DNA from: Bacteroidales bacterium Bact_19
GTDB taxonomy: Bacteria > Bacteroidota > Bacteroidia > Bacteroidales > ML635J-15
Reading direction: 5' to 3'
NCBI GenBank assembly: GCA_001603595.1
Contig: LUZK01000065.1
Coordinates: 1 to 35,106, forward strand
Length of the DNA stretch: 35,106 bases
This document shows positions 27,201-34,718 of the stretch, piece by piece (the stretch's first letter is position 1; each line of letters begins with the position of its first letter). The position numbers were made by a program, and so were the translations under genes. Under the pieces are notes generated by a model, which was not told where the DNA came from, did not search any database, and saw only the letters and a program-made list of their open reading frames with translations.

Positions 27201-27396
27201 TTTTAGTAATGTTTTTTTCTATTTCACCGGAGTTAGCTCCACGATAAACAGTTAATACTGTAATTGCAGGTAGTTCTATTTCGGGATATAAATCAACCGG
27301 TAGCCTGGTTAAAGAATACAACCCGAACACAATGACGGCAGTAAATACCATCAATGTTGTGATAGGTTTTTTTACGGCACTTCTATAAATACTCAT
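24277..27396 (-). CDS. RND-family multidrug efflux pump (AcrB/MexB-like, HAE1)
   Basis: 1039-residue inner-membrane proton-driven exporter, normal length. Twelve membrane segments with two large periplasmic loops. The proton relay is intact: Asp399-Asp400 in VVDDAIVVLEN (TM4) and Lys930 in GIVVKNAIVLVDY (TM10), matching Asp407, Asp408 and Lys940 of AcrB. The N-terminus has the typical ITTLMVF..TRLPVDLYPEIELPAI. These residues place it with drug exporters (HAE type) rather than metal exporters. Fourth gene of an operon with TetR, TolC-like and fusion genes before it; the trimeric pump would join them across the envelope. Substrates cannot be deduced. Confidence 0.95.
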   Translation of the reverse strand: MSIYRSAVKKPITTLMVFTAVIVFGLYSLTRLPVDLYPEIELPAITVLTVYRGANSGEIEKNITKIVEDQLNTLSNLKQITSVSRDNVSVVTLEFQWGTNLDEAANDIRNALEFVKQRLPEGADNPQIFKFNSSLMPIVFYAVTAEESYPGLEKILEEKVINPLNRIDGIGQIGLVGLPKREIYVDVDPVKAEAMGITVEMIGGIIQAENFNLPAGNVKMGDMDYQLKIQGEFYSSDQIQNIILGNFLGQTIRIKDIALVRDTIRESNIDEKLNGKTGVRMFVQKQSGGNTVKVAKAVQTEIEKIKPTLPPDVKIETIFDSSDFISNSINNLTETLMYAFLFVILVVLFFLGRWRATFIIILTIPISLIVAFIFLGISGGSINIISLTSLSIAIGMVVDDAIVVLENITKHIERGATPREAAIYATNEVWLAVIVTTLVVVAVFFPLTLVSGLTGVLFKQLGWIVTITVTTSTLAAISLTPMLSSKLLRLLPPRKSKLSWDNTIQKFLDKLDNLYERSIRYVLRHKVSALLVSFLIFGSSMLLITQVGTEFMPDSDQSRVSATIELQTGIRVEETKKVARRLEAIIKEKYPEVTLLSVSSGSDDTGSISSIFGTSGSNIINIIMRLEPKDARNRTCWDIGDEFRKDLAQIPEIKNYKITYSQGFQMGGGDNSVVIEIFGYDFDTTNIYAAQLADEIKKIPSARDVQISRAEMKPELEFVPDREKMAIYGLNVASVSLALRNRVTGLTATKFREAGEEYNIVVRLDEKYRNSISDIENIVVQNSQGIKVRLGDIGAVQETWLPPTIEHKRRERIVKVSSVPQGVSLGTLAGEIEKVMNDIPKPQGVLVEIGGAYKDMQDSFKDLALLLLLSILLVYIVMASQFESFKIPLIIMFSIPFSFSGVVIALWLTGTNLNIISALGAVLLIGIVVKNAIVLVDYINLMRDRGYNLCEAIAISGKSRLRPVLMTALTTGLGMLPLALSSGEGSEIWSPMGISVIGGLIFSTFLTLIVVPVAYAVFERSGTRRKRRLAHRKDFSFMD

Positions 27397-27410
27397 GGCT
27401 AAAAATTTTA

Positions 27411-28481
27411 TTATTCAACAACCTTTATTTTTGCTCCGTCAACAAGTCCAACATGACCTGAAACTATTAGTTCATCTCCGACTTTTATTTGATCTGAGAT
27501 AATTTCAATTTTATCATCAAAACGTTTTCCAGCTTTAACTTCGATACGTTTAGCTATGCTACCACTATTAATAAATACATATCTTATATTTGTTCCCATT
27601 TGCTGCAATACTGCCGAAGCAGGTACAACTATTGCATTTTCTTTTGCAAATTCAAAATTTACTCTCGCATACATTCCCGGACGCAAAAGCTCGTCTTTGT
27701 TCGGAACTTCGATTTCTACATTAAAAGTCTTTGTCTGGGCATTAATTGTAGGATATACCAATTTAATTGTTCCTATAAATTCTTTACCTGGATAAATATC
27801 TGATTTAATTTTAACCAACATGCCTTTTTTAATAACTGGATAATATCTTTCGGATACTGAAATCATAGCCTTTAAAGGATTTATTTGCTGGATAACTAAT
27901 ATTGCTGGTTTTCCGGCTTGATTATTTGGCGCTCCTGTATATAATTCACCGTTTTCAAAAAATTTTGCAGTAACAACACCACTAAAAGGAGCTGTCAACT
28001 TTGTATTTGATTTTAGAAGCTCTACATTTGCTCGAGTTACTTCTAACTGTGTATTAAATTGGTCATATTGTTGTTTGCTTATTCCTCCATATTGAATTAA
28101 TGTGTCGAAACGGGCTTTATCTTTTTCCAAGCTATTTAATTGAATTATTGCATTATTCAATTGAGTTGGATCCATTTCGATTAATAATTGGCCGGCAGCA
28201 ACTCTATCACCTACGTAGGCATTTACTCTAATAATGCGTCCTGGTGTTGAAGGAGCAAGATAAACTTCCTGATTCGGTAATAAATTTGCAGGATAATCTA
28301 TCTCTCTGCCTATTTCCTGTTCGGAAATTCTTAATACTTTGACAGTTTTTACATTTTCTTTTGATGATGATTCTTCAGCTTTGGTTTTAGCATCGGAATT
28401 TTTTCCGCAGGAATAGAATAGCATCAAAGCTGATATCCCTATTAAAACTAAATTTAATGTTCTGGTTTTCATAACTTTCAT
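27411..28481 (-). CDS. RND efflux periplasmic adaptor (membrane-fusion) lipoprotein
   Basis: 356-residue HlyD/AcrA-like adaptor linking pump and outer-membrane channel. Signal with lipobox FYSC (Cys25) gives an inner-membrane lipid anchor. The lipoyl (barrel-sandwich) halves are seen at TPGRIIRVNAYVGDRVAAGQLL and, after a short coiled-coil hairpin (about 105-150), at LTAPFSGVVTAKFF. The beta-barrel domain (LRPGMYARVNFEF) and a membrane-proximal domain (IVSGHVGLVDGAKIKV) follow. Two ATGs, at 28481 and 28472, are possible. It lies 11 nt after the tolC-like gene and 14 nt before the pump gene. Confidence 0.93.
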   Translation of the reverse strand: MKVMKTRTLNLVLIGISALMLFYSCGKNSDAKTKAEESSSKENVKTVKVLRISEQEIGREIDYPANLLPNQEVYLAPSTPGRIIRVNAYVGDRVAAGQLLIEMDPTQLNNAIIQLNSLEKDKARFDTLIQYGGISKQQYDQFNTQLEVTRANVELLKSNTKLTAPFSGVVTAKFFENGELYTGAPNNQAGKPAILVIQQINPLKAMISVSERYYPVIKKGMLVKIKSDIYPGKEFIGTIKLVYPTINAQTKTFNVEIEVPNKDELLRPGMYARVNFEFAKENAIVVPASAVLQQMGTNIRYVFINSGSIAKRIEVKAGKRFDDKIEIISDQIKVGDELIVSGHVGLVDGAKIKVVE

Positions 28482-28492
28482 TTTTATACTGT

Positions 28493-29872
28493 TTATATTT
28501 TATTTAACAATTTATCGAATTTAAGTTTTGCTTGTAGAAGCTCCATAGCAGCTGAAATATAAGAACTCTGAGCCTGTAGCAAGGAGGAATTTGCTTGTGT
28601 AAGTTGAAAACCTGTAGCTACTCCCTGACTGAATTTGAATTCTGTTTTATCATATACTCTTTGAGCCAATTCCAAATTTTTCTTTTGATTTTCGAATTGT
28701 TCAAGAGCTGATTTCAAATTGTATCTTAATTGTTTTTCCTGCATTTGAAGCTGATCTTTAAAAATATCTTTATTATTCTGAAATTGATAATATTCTAATT
28801 TCCTTTGTTCAAGTTTAGATTGTCTCAATCCACTTGAAAATATAGGAACTGACATGCTGAAAGCAACTAAATTTACGGGGGTCATATCAAAATCTGTTTT
28901 TACAATTTTGATATTTCTATTGTAAACAGCAGCTATTGTTGGTGCAAACGACCATCTTTCAAGATCAACCATTTTTCGAGTAAGTTCTTCTTGTTTTTCG
29001 AGCATTTGCATGGTGATATTCTGCGATGCATCAAATTGTTCAACTAATAATGTGCTTATATCTATATTATTAATAATATTATCAAAATCTTCTGTCAATT
29101 CAATATCAATATCCTCGTCAATTCCTAATTGAAATTTCAAAATATTTTTATTTAATTCTGAATTTCGCAACAAATTATTTTTTGTAGTTTCGAGAACCAG
29201 AATACTCATTTGTAATTGTTCCAGGTCAGTATCTTCAATCATTCCAGCTTTAAATAAGGCTTCTGTCTTTACCTGAGTTTGTCTTAGGTTTTGAATATTT
29301 GCTTCAATAAGCTCTATTGATTTATTTGTTAAAAGTCCTAAATAATACATAGAAATTACAGATTCACGCACATCTATCTCAGACTTAACGACGTTCATAT
29401 CGGCAAGCATTTGACCTATTTTTGCAAGTTGAATTCCCGTTATGTATTGCCCGCTGAATATTAACTGAGTTGCCTGAACTTTGGCCGTGGAAGAATTTTT
29501 CATTTTAATCGTTGTAGGCCCGCTACCCATTGTTTGTTGCAAAAAAGACAAGATTTGAAAATCACCTTCATCTAATTTTGTAAAATCAATATTTGGGGTA
29601 TTATTTCCTCCTCCAAAAGAAAACTCAATTTCATAATTAAAGAAATTGGTGTAATCCATTGATCCGGATATTTGAGGCAAACCTTGTGCTATCGCTTGAC
29701 GAAACTTCTGTTTGGATATAGCTACATCGGTACGGACATTTTTTAAACTCTTGTTATGTTCTAAAGCATACTGTTGAGCTTGCTGCAAATTTAATCTCAA
29801 AACATTTCTTTCCTGAGAAATTGCATATCCACTAATAAACAAAAATATCAATAAAAATTTCAATGCTCTCAT
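28493..29872 (-). CDS. TolC-family outer-membrane channel
   Basis: 459-residue outer-membrane efflux protein. Signal peptide about 1-19 (GYAISQ). Two OEP repeats dominated by long helices: LQQAQQYALEHNKSL near the start of the mature chain, a second at about 280-459 with QEELTRKM and ending ELLQAKLKFDKLLNK, as in TolC-like proteins. It would form the exit duct of the RND pump encoded downstream. Second gene of the operon, 4 nt after the tetR-like gene. Confidence 0.93.
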   Translation of the reverse strand: MRALKFLLIFLFISGYAISQERNVLRLNLQQAQQYALEHNKSLKNVRTDVAISKQKFRQAIAQGLPQISGSMDYTNFFNYEIEFSFGGGNNTPNIDFTKLDEGDFQILSFLQQTMGSGPTTIKMKNSSTAKVQATQLIFSGQYITGIQLAKIGQMLADMNVVKSEIDVRESVISMYYLGLLTNKSIELIEANIQNLRQTQVKTEALFKAGMIEDTDLEQLQMSILVLETTKNNLLRNSELNKNILKFQLGIDEDIDIELTEDFDNIINNIDISTLLVEQFDASQNITMQMLEKQEELTRKMVDLERWSFAPTIAAVYNRNIKIVKTDFDMTPVNLVAFSMSVPIFSSGLRQSKLEQRKLEYYQFQNNKDIFKDQLQMQEKQLRYNLKSALEQFENQKKNLELAQRVYDKTEFKFSQGVATGFQLTQANSSLLQAQSSYISAAMELLQAKLKFDKLLNKI

Positions 29873-29876
29873 AACT

Positions 29877-30482
29877 TTACTTTTGATTGTTATTACTAAA
29901 ATATTTTTCTACTAAAACTCTTCCCTTTTGAGTTGATACCCCAATTATAAACGGGATAAATACTGTTTTCAAAATTTCTTCATTATCGTAAACTTTTAAA
30001 TCATCATCGTGAATAATATCTATTAACTTGTGAATGATAATGTTCAGTAATTCAATGTTTATATCATTTCTGATAATTCCTTCCTGTTTACCTTTTTCAA
30101 ACAAAGTTCGAGTAAGTTCATAATCCTTTAAATCTCCATTTTGATGAAATTTATTGTAAATCGTAAAATGATATTTCTTTAAATCCTCAAAAAATAGAGG
30201 ATTTATTTTAGCAAAAAGCTCATGATTAAATTTACCTATTCTATAAATTGCCTCTATTATATTGGAGCTTTCGCTTATTATATTCTGACACATTTTACGA
30301 TGTTCCTTTGTGCCTTCGATAATGGCCTGATAAACAAGATCATCTTTGTCCTTAAAAATTTCGTACAATGTTCGTTTCGAAACTCCAAGTTCAGAAGCAA
30401 TATAATCCATTGTTATGCTTCTGATACCGTATTTAGAGAACATCATACCGGCTTCTTTCAATATATGTTGTTTCAGTTCCAT
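29877..30482 (-). CDS. TetR/AcrR-family regulator of the efflux operon
   Basis: 201 residues. The N-terminal helix-turn-helix (about 5-50) has the classic ITMDYIASELGVSKRTLYEIFKDKDDLV. The C-terminal two thirds are helical and form the ligand and dimer domain, not conserved enough to name a ligand. First gene of the efflux operon, with the TolC-like gene starting 4 nt after it. A palindrome overlaps the operon promoter (30500-30525), which fits autorepression relieved by a pump substrate; this is inference. Confidence 0.93.
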   Translation of the reverse strand: MELKQHILKEAGMMFSKYGIRSITMDYIASELGVSKRTLYEIFKDKDDLVYQAIIEGTKEHRKMCQNIISESSNIIEAIYRIGKFNHELFAKINPLFFEDLKKYHFTIYNKFHQNGDLKDYELTRTLFEKGKQEGIIRNDINIELLNIIIHKLIDIIHDDDLKVYDNEEILKTVFIPFIIGVSTQKGRVLVEKYFSNNNQK

Positions 30483-30490
30483 TTTTCTTG

Positions 30491-30520
30491 CAAAACTATA
30501 AAACTTTTTCCGTTTTCAAA
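30491..30520 (-). promoter_or_regulatory. promoter of the tetR-tolC-RND operon
   Basis: Minus strand: TTTG (30520-30517), 18-nt spacer, TAGTTTTG (30498-30491), both exact to consensus. The ATG at 30482 follows 8 nt after the -7 element, so the mRNA is nearly leaderless. Confidence 0.6.
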
Positions 30521-30525
30521 GTTTT
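30500..30525. promoter_or_regulatory. candidate TetR operator (8-bp inverted repeat)
   Basis: AAAACTTT and AAAGTTTT form a perfect inverted repeat with a 10-base spacer, 26 bp in all. It covers the -33 element and most of the promoter spacer of the efflux operon, so a bound dimer would block RNA polymerase. Size and place suit a TetR operator. Confidence 0.5.
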
Positions 30526-30635
30526 CTATTTGCCATTAACAAATTTTTAATCATTTTGTTTTAATCAATGCGAAAATAAATTGAATGATTTTTATGGAAA
30601 AATCTAAATCGGTGAACAGTATAAATTAGAGGATA

Positions 30636-30682
30636 AATAAAAGAAAAACGACGTTAAAGTAAAAACAACACTTTAACGCCGT
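30636..30682 (-). terminator. rho-independent terminator after sppA
   Basis: Minus strand: ACGGCGTTAAAGT pairs with ACTTTAACGTCGT (13 pairs with one G-U) over a 9-base loop, then TTTTTCTTTTATTT. It lies 26 nt after the sppA stop. Between here and 30490 the only other feature is the efflux promoter and operator. Confidence 0.85.
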
Positions 30683-30708
30683 AACAGTTTTATTAAAACA
30701 AAAATAAA

Positions 30709-32478
30709 CTATTGAATATCAATAACATATTCCATTCTTGCCTGAATTCCAGTCATTTTTTCGATATTCTGTAACATTTTAAACAATTTGTAATTTTCAC
30801 CAAGAGCTTTTTTTATCGCTTTTTCAGAAGTATTTTCGGATAAATCGGTTAAAAATTTCTGGAAGTAGTCTTGTTTCTCGGGATATTCTTTTATTCTATA
30901 ATCATTGAGTTTAGCAAGTTCGGCAGCTTTTCTGACTGCATCATTGATTCCGCCAATTTGGTCAACCAGTCCGATTTCGATTGCATTCAGTCCACTCCAA
31001 ACTCTACCTTGACCGATTGAATCAACTTGAGCTTTTATTAAACCTCTACCATCAGCTACACGAGTAATAAACAAATCATAAAAGTTTTCAATTTGTAACT
31101 GAATAATAGCACGTTCATTTTCGTTAAAAGGGCGAAGAACAGTTCCGAAATCGGAATATTTATTTGTTCCAACACCGTCGTAAGTAATCCCAAGCTTTTC
31201 GTTCATAAGTTTTTGAAAATTAGGTATCAAGCCGAATACTCCAATCGAGCCGGTGATTGTATTTGGAAGAGCAAAAATATATGAAGCCGGACAAGAAATA
31301 TAGTACCCGCCAGATGCAGCTAAATTTCCCATTGAAACAACAACAGGCTTCTTTTCATTTGTAAGTTTAACTTCTCGCCAGATAATTTCACTTGCCAGTC
31401 CCGAACCGCCCGGAGAGTTAACTCTCAGAACAACTGCTTTAATATCATCGTTTTCACGAACTTTACGAATTTGTTCAGCCATCCAATCTCCCCCAATACT
31501 GCCTTCTTGCTCACCTCCATCAACAATGTCGCCCTCAGCAAAAATCACAGCTATCAAATTATTTGAAGTATTTTTCTTTTTAACTTCTACTTTTGCTTTA
31601 CTATATTTATTGATAGAAATAAACATTTCATCCTTCTTGTCATTTCCGGTCATTTCTGTGAGGATTTGCAAAAATTCATCGTAATAAATAAGACTGTCAA
31701 CAAAACCATATTTTAGAGCACTTTCAGCATTCATCACAAGCATGCTGTCAGCAATTTCATTTAATCTTTGCGGTGTAATATTACGAGCCTCACCTATTTT
31801 TTTTGTAATATCATTCCAAATACTATTTAATAAAACAGAGGTCTGCAATTTATTTGCTTCACTCATTTTATCAGAAATAAAAGGCTCGATTGCAGATTTA
31901 AACTGTCCGTGTCTGAATATTTGTGCTTCAATTCCTAATTTTTCTAATGCTCCTTTAAAGAACATCACTTGAGAATATAATCCTTTCCACTCCATCCCAC
32001 CTTGATGATTAAGAAAAATTTTATCGGAAACCGAAGCAAGATAATATGATTTCTGAGTAAGAACAGAAGTATAAGTTACTATAAATTTTCCACTTGTTTT
32101 AAAGTCCAAAAGTTTGTTTCTTATTTCTTCAATAGTTGCCAAACCGGCAGGCACAGAACTTATATCAAGGTATATTCCTTTAATTCTGTCGTCTGCTTTT
32201 GCTTTTTCGATTGTTTTAAGAATATCGTTTAACCCTAAAACTTTTGTAGTTTTGAAGGTTCCGAAATCCATATTACTAAAAGGATTATCTGAGGTTTTGT
32301 CGGGGATATCGTATTTAAGACTTATCTTTAAAACAGAATTATCCTTTATTACAACTTCTTGCTCTCCAAAACCTGAAAGCATAACACCGAAAATTCCAAA
32401 AAGAATTCCGAAAATCAGAATAAAAGTCAGCAAACTACCTACTATTGTAGCAAGAGTATATTTCCAAAATGTTTTCAT
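30709..32478 (-). CDS. sppA: signal peptide peptidase SppA, 67-kDa type
   Basis: Membrane-anchored serine protease that degrades remnant signal peptides. 589 residues, the long two-domain type. One membrane segment at about 8-35. The catalytic lysine is Lys194 in HGQFKSAIEPF and the nucleophile is Ser389 in AASGGYY, matching the Ser/Lys dyad of E. coli SppA. The strand and loop region NSPGGSG and the TGSIGVFG segment after the nucleophile are intact. Followed by a strong terminator; a -7-like TAATTTTA lies upstream of the ATG. Confidence 0.95.
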   Translation of the reverse strand: MKTFWKYTLATIVGSLLTFILIFGILFGIFGVMLSGFGEQEVVIKDNSVLKISLKYDIPDKTSDNPFSNMDFGTFKTTKVLGLNDILKTIEKAKADDRIKGIYLDISSVPAGLATIEEIRNKLLDFKTSGKFIVTYTSVLTQKSYYLASVSDKIFLNHQGGMEWKGLYSQVMFFKGALEKLGIEAQIFRHGQFKSAIEPFISDKMSEANKLQTSVLLNSIWNDITKKIGEARNITPQRLNEIADSMLVMNAESALKYGFVDSLIYYDEFLQILTEMTGNDKKDEMFISINKYSKAKVEVKKKNTSNNLIAVIFAEGDIVDGGEQEGSIGGDWMAEQIRKVRENDDIKAVVLRVNSPGGSGLASEIIWREVKLTNEKKPVVVSMGNLAASGGYYISCPASYIFALPNTITGSIGVFGLIPNFQKLMNEKLGITYDGVGTNKYSDFGTVLRPFNENERAIIQLQIENFYDLFITRVADGRGLIKAQVDSIGQGRVWSGLNAIEIGLVDQIGGINDAVRKAAELAKLNDYRIKEYPEKQDYFQKFLTDLSENTSEKAIKKALGENYKLFKMLQNIEKMTGIQARMEYVIDIQ

Positions 32479-32560
32479 GTTAATAAATTTTTGATTTAAA
32501 TTTCTGTAAAATTAACAACTATTAATTACGGAATTATCTAATTAACAGTTTATTAAGATT

Positions 32561-33391
32561 TTATTTGCAAACTTTATCATAACCAATCAAAGCTTTCTTT
32601 TTATTTTCAATAGTAGAAAGCTCTTTATCTTTTGGCAGCGAACTTTCCCATTTTCCGTACATCGGATTTGGTAAAATTACATAGTAGAATCCAAACAAAT
32701 CTTTATCATTATCAACATTTCCTATGCCTAAATCTTCGCCGCGTTTTTCGTATTCACCGCTAAAATCGGCAAGATTATCCCCAACTAATAAAACTATATT
32801 ATATTTTTCCCCAACAGCATTTCGTCTTTCAACTTTATTGCTCCCTTTACTTTCATTCATAAAGTATAAATTTTCATCTTTTACATCAGGGAACCCTAGT
32901 TTTTTCATGTTTCGTATTGTTACTTCTTTTTCAGACTCAAGCCTGTTTGAAATATAAACTACTTCAACACCAAGGGAACTTACATAATTAACAAATTCTA
33001 CGGCTCCGGGAATTGCAGTCGCACATTCTTTTTCTGACCATTCCTTCCATGACTCCGGAGTATATGACATTTTATTTTCTATTAAATAAACTTCATAATA
33101 ACTATTATCAAGAAGAGTTTCGTCCAAATCAAAAACTACTGCAGCAGGTTTATCTTTTTTAGCAGCTTTCAAGTTATTACCAAGAGCAATTTTTGCATAA
33201 TTAAAGGCCTGATAACAACATGCACGATACTCTGCAGAAGATTGAACCCATAGTACTGCATTAATTAAATAATCGGAATTTTGTTCCTGAGTTGTTTCCT
33301 GTTTAACTACTTCTTCTTTTTTTACTTCATTTTTACAACTCACAACAAAAACAAAAGCAAGTAAAAGACTAAAATAAACGAGATTTTTCAT
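32561..33391 (-). CDS. 5'-nucleotidase / acid phosphatase lipoprotein, e(P4) family
   Basis: About 276 residues of the class C acid phosphatase family (HAD fold), which dephosphorylates nucleotides in the periplasm and, in Haemophilus, serves NAD uptake as e(P4). Signal and lipobox VVSC give lipidated Cys19. Motif 1 FDLDETLLDN holds the nucleophile and acid aspartates, motif 2 is YISNR, and motif 4 VGDNLADF carries the metal-binding aspartates. The open frame extends upstream to 33463, but the promoter lies in that stretch and MKNLVYF gives a proper lipoprotein signal, so 33391 is chosen. The natural substrate here is unknown. Confidence 0.93.
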   Translation of the reverse strand: MKNLVYFSLLLAFVFVVSCKNEVKKEEVVKQETTQEQNSDYLINAVLWVQSSAEYRACCYQAFNYAKIALGNNLKAAKKDKPAAVVFDLDETLLDNSYYEVYLIENKMSYTPESWKEWSEKECATAIPGAVEFVNYVSSLGVEVVYISNRLESEKEVTIRNMKKLGFPDVKDENLYFMNESKGSNKVERRNAVGEKYNIVLLVGDNLADFSGEYEKRGEDLGIGNVDNDKDLFGFYYVILPNPMYGKWESSLPKDKELSTIENKKKALIGYDKVCK

Positions 33392-33430
33392 AGCTTTAAA
33401 ATTTAATTTATAAACAAATTTTATGTGAAA

Positions 33431-33464
33431 CAAAGGTAAAAAAATAAACGGTAATTTAGACAAA
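33431..33464 (-). promoter_or_regulatory. promoter of the e(P4)-type phosphatase gene
   Basis: Minus strand: TTTG (33464-33461), 22-nt spacer, TACCTTTG (33438-33431). Both elements match consensus. It overlaps the last bases of porQ only slightly and leaves a leader of about 30 nt. Confidence 0.55.
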
Positions 33465-33468
33465 ATAC

Positions 33469-34521
33469 TTACACTCTTTTATAAATCTGATTCAAATTTA
33501 AGCAAAGGCTCAAATGATTTGACACTCCGGCAAGATGGTATGAAGCAATACCATAAGAAATGCTAAACTTAGAAAGATTAAGTCCAAATCCGGCAGAAAA
33601 ACCGGTAAGTTTAGGTGCAGTAGGAATAACCATTTCAGTACGACGCCTGTAATTATATCCAAAACTGAAATAAAAAGCATCTGAAGGGACTATTTCAAAA
33701 CCAATAACTATATGGCGGATAAATTCATCACCGATTTTTCCTATCTTATCAATAAATTTTTCGGATGGGTCTTCTTCCTGTAAAAGATTATAGTTTTGAG
33801 AAAATACACTTTTATAAGATAAATTCCATCTTGTTAAATCTTTTGCAGTTACAGAAAATCTTAACGGAGCATGCCTGAATTTTTTTGTTACTCCTATTTG
33901 AATATCAAAAGGCAAAGGTTCTCGATTACCCTTGACATAAGGTTTTAACTGAAACCCTGCGTTTTTTATAACAAGGCCCGCAGACAACATGTTTGATGTA
34001 TCTACGTAAGCAAGTCCTAAGTCTAATGCAAGCCCAGAAGAAAAATATTGCCAAAAACTTGAATAAATGGTTTTAAAAGATGCTCCTGCATTTAATCTTT
34101 CGGATAACGGATAGGAATAAAACATATTAAAAGAGTATTCTGCAGCATAAAAATTACCAAGTATCTCACCAGTTTCATCAGCATTAATAAACTTGCCATA
34201 ATTTATGTATTGCATGCCTACACCAAACATTCCAATATTTTCAATATTTTTTGAATATGAAATATATCCAAAATTTATATCGCTGAGATAATTAATGTAA
34301 TTCAAAGATAATTTTTCATCAAAAGCAGGTCTTAAAAGTGCAGGATTAGAGTTTACCAACACAGGGTCTTTCTGATAATGTGAAACATTGGTTCCACCTA
34401 ACGATGCTATATAAGGACTGTTTGGCAGATTTAAAAATTCATAGGTGTTTCTTCCTCCAGATTGCGAAAGAGCTAATAATGAAATTGCTGAAAAAAAATA
34501 TATAATTATTAACCTACTCAT
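33469..34521 (-). CDS. porQ: type IX secretion system protein PorQ
   Basis: PorQ is an outer-membrane component of the Bacteroidota type IX secretion system and is linked to the attachment complex for cargo with C-terminal sorting signals. About 350 residues with a signal peptide (about 1-20, LLALSQ). The family pattern is clear: GGRNTYEFLNLPNSPYIASLGG at the start, then NPALLRP, LSLNYINYLSDINFGY and NREPLPFDIQIG, with beta-barrel strands throughout. The open frame extends to ATG 34551, but MSRLIII at 34521 gives a normal signal peptide, and a near-consensus -7 TTATTTTG lies in the extension. No other por gene lies in the window; T9SS genes are usually scattered. Confidence 0.92.
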   Translation of the reverse strand: MSRLIIIYFFSAISLLALSQSGGRNTYEFLNLPNSPYIASLGGTNVSHYQKDPVLVNSNPALLRPAFDEKLSLNYINYLSDINFGYISYSKNIENIGMFGVGMQYINYGKFINADETGEILGNFYAAEYSFNMFYSYPLSERLNAGASFKTIYSSFWQYFSSGLALDLGLAYVDTSNMLSAGLVIKNAGFQLKPYVKGNREPLPFDIQIGVTKKFRHAPLRFSVTAKDLTRWNLSYKSVFSQNYNLLQEEDPSEKFIDKIGKIGDEFIRHIVIGFEIVPSDAFYFSFGYNYRRRTEMVIPTAPKLTGFSAGFGLNLSKFSISYGIASYHLAGVSNHLSLCLNLNQIYKRV

Positions 34522-34718
34522 AAAATTTTTAACCAAAATAATACATTTCAAACGAATATTACAAAAAAATATTGTTTATCCCGTATTAAGTAAAAATGTA
34601 ATGAATTATTGAATGCTTTTTGTCCATATTGAACTAGGAATATTCTATATAAATTCAATTTTTGTAAAATGAATGATTTTCCAACAGAATTATTATAATT
34701 ATTCTTTTTGCTAAAGCA

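Noticed and set aside
30545-30567. Two direct repeats TTTTAATCA upstream of the efflux promoter
   Set aside because: Short and AT-rich, with only two copies 14 bases apart; no link to a known regulator.
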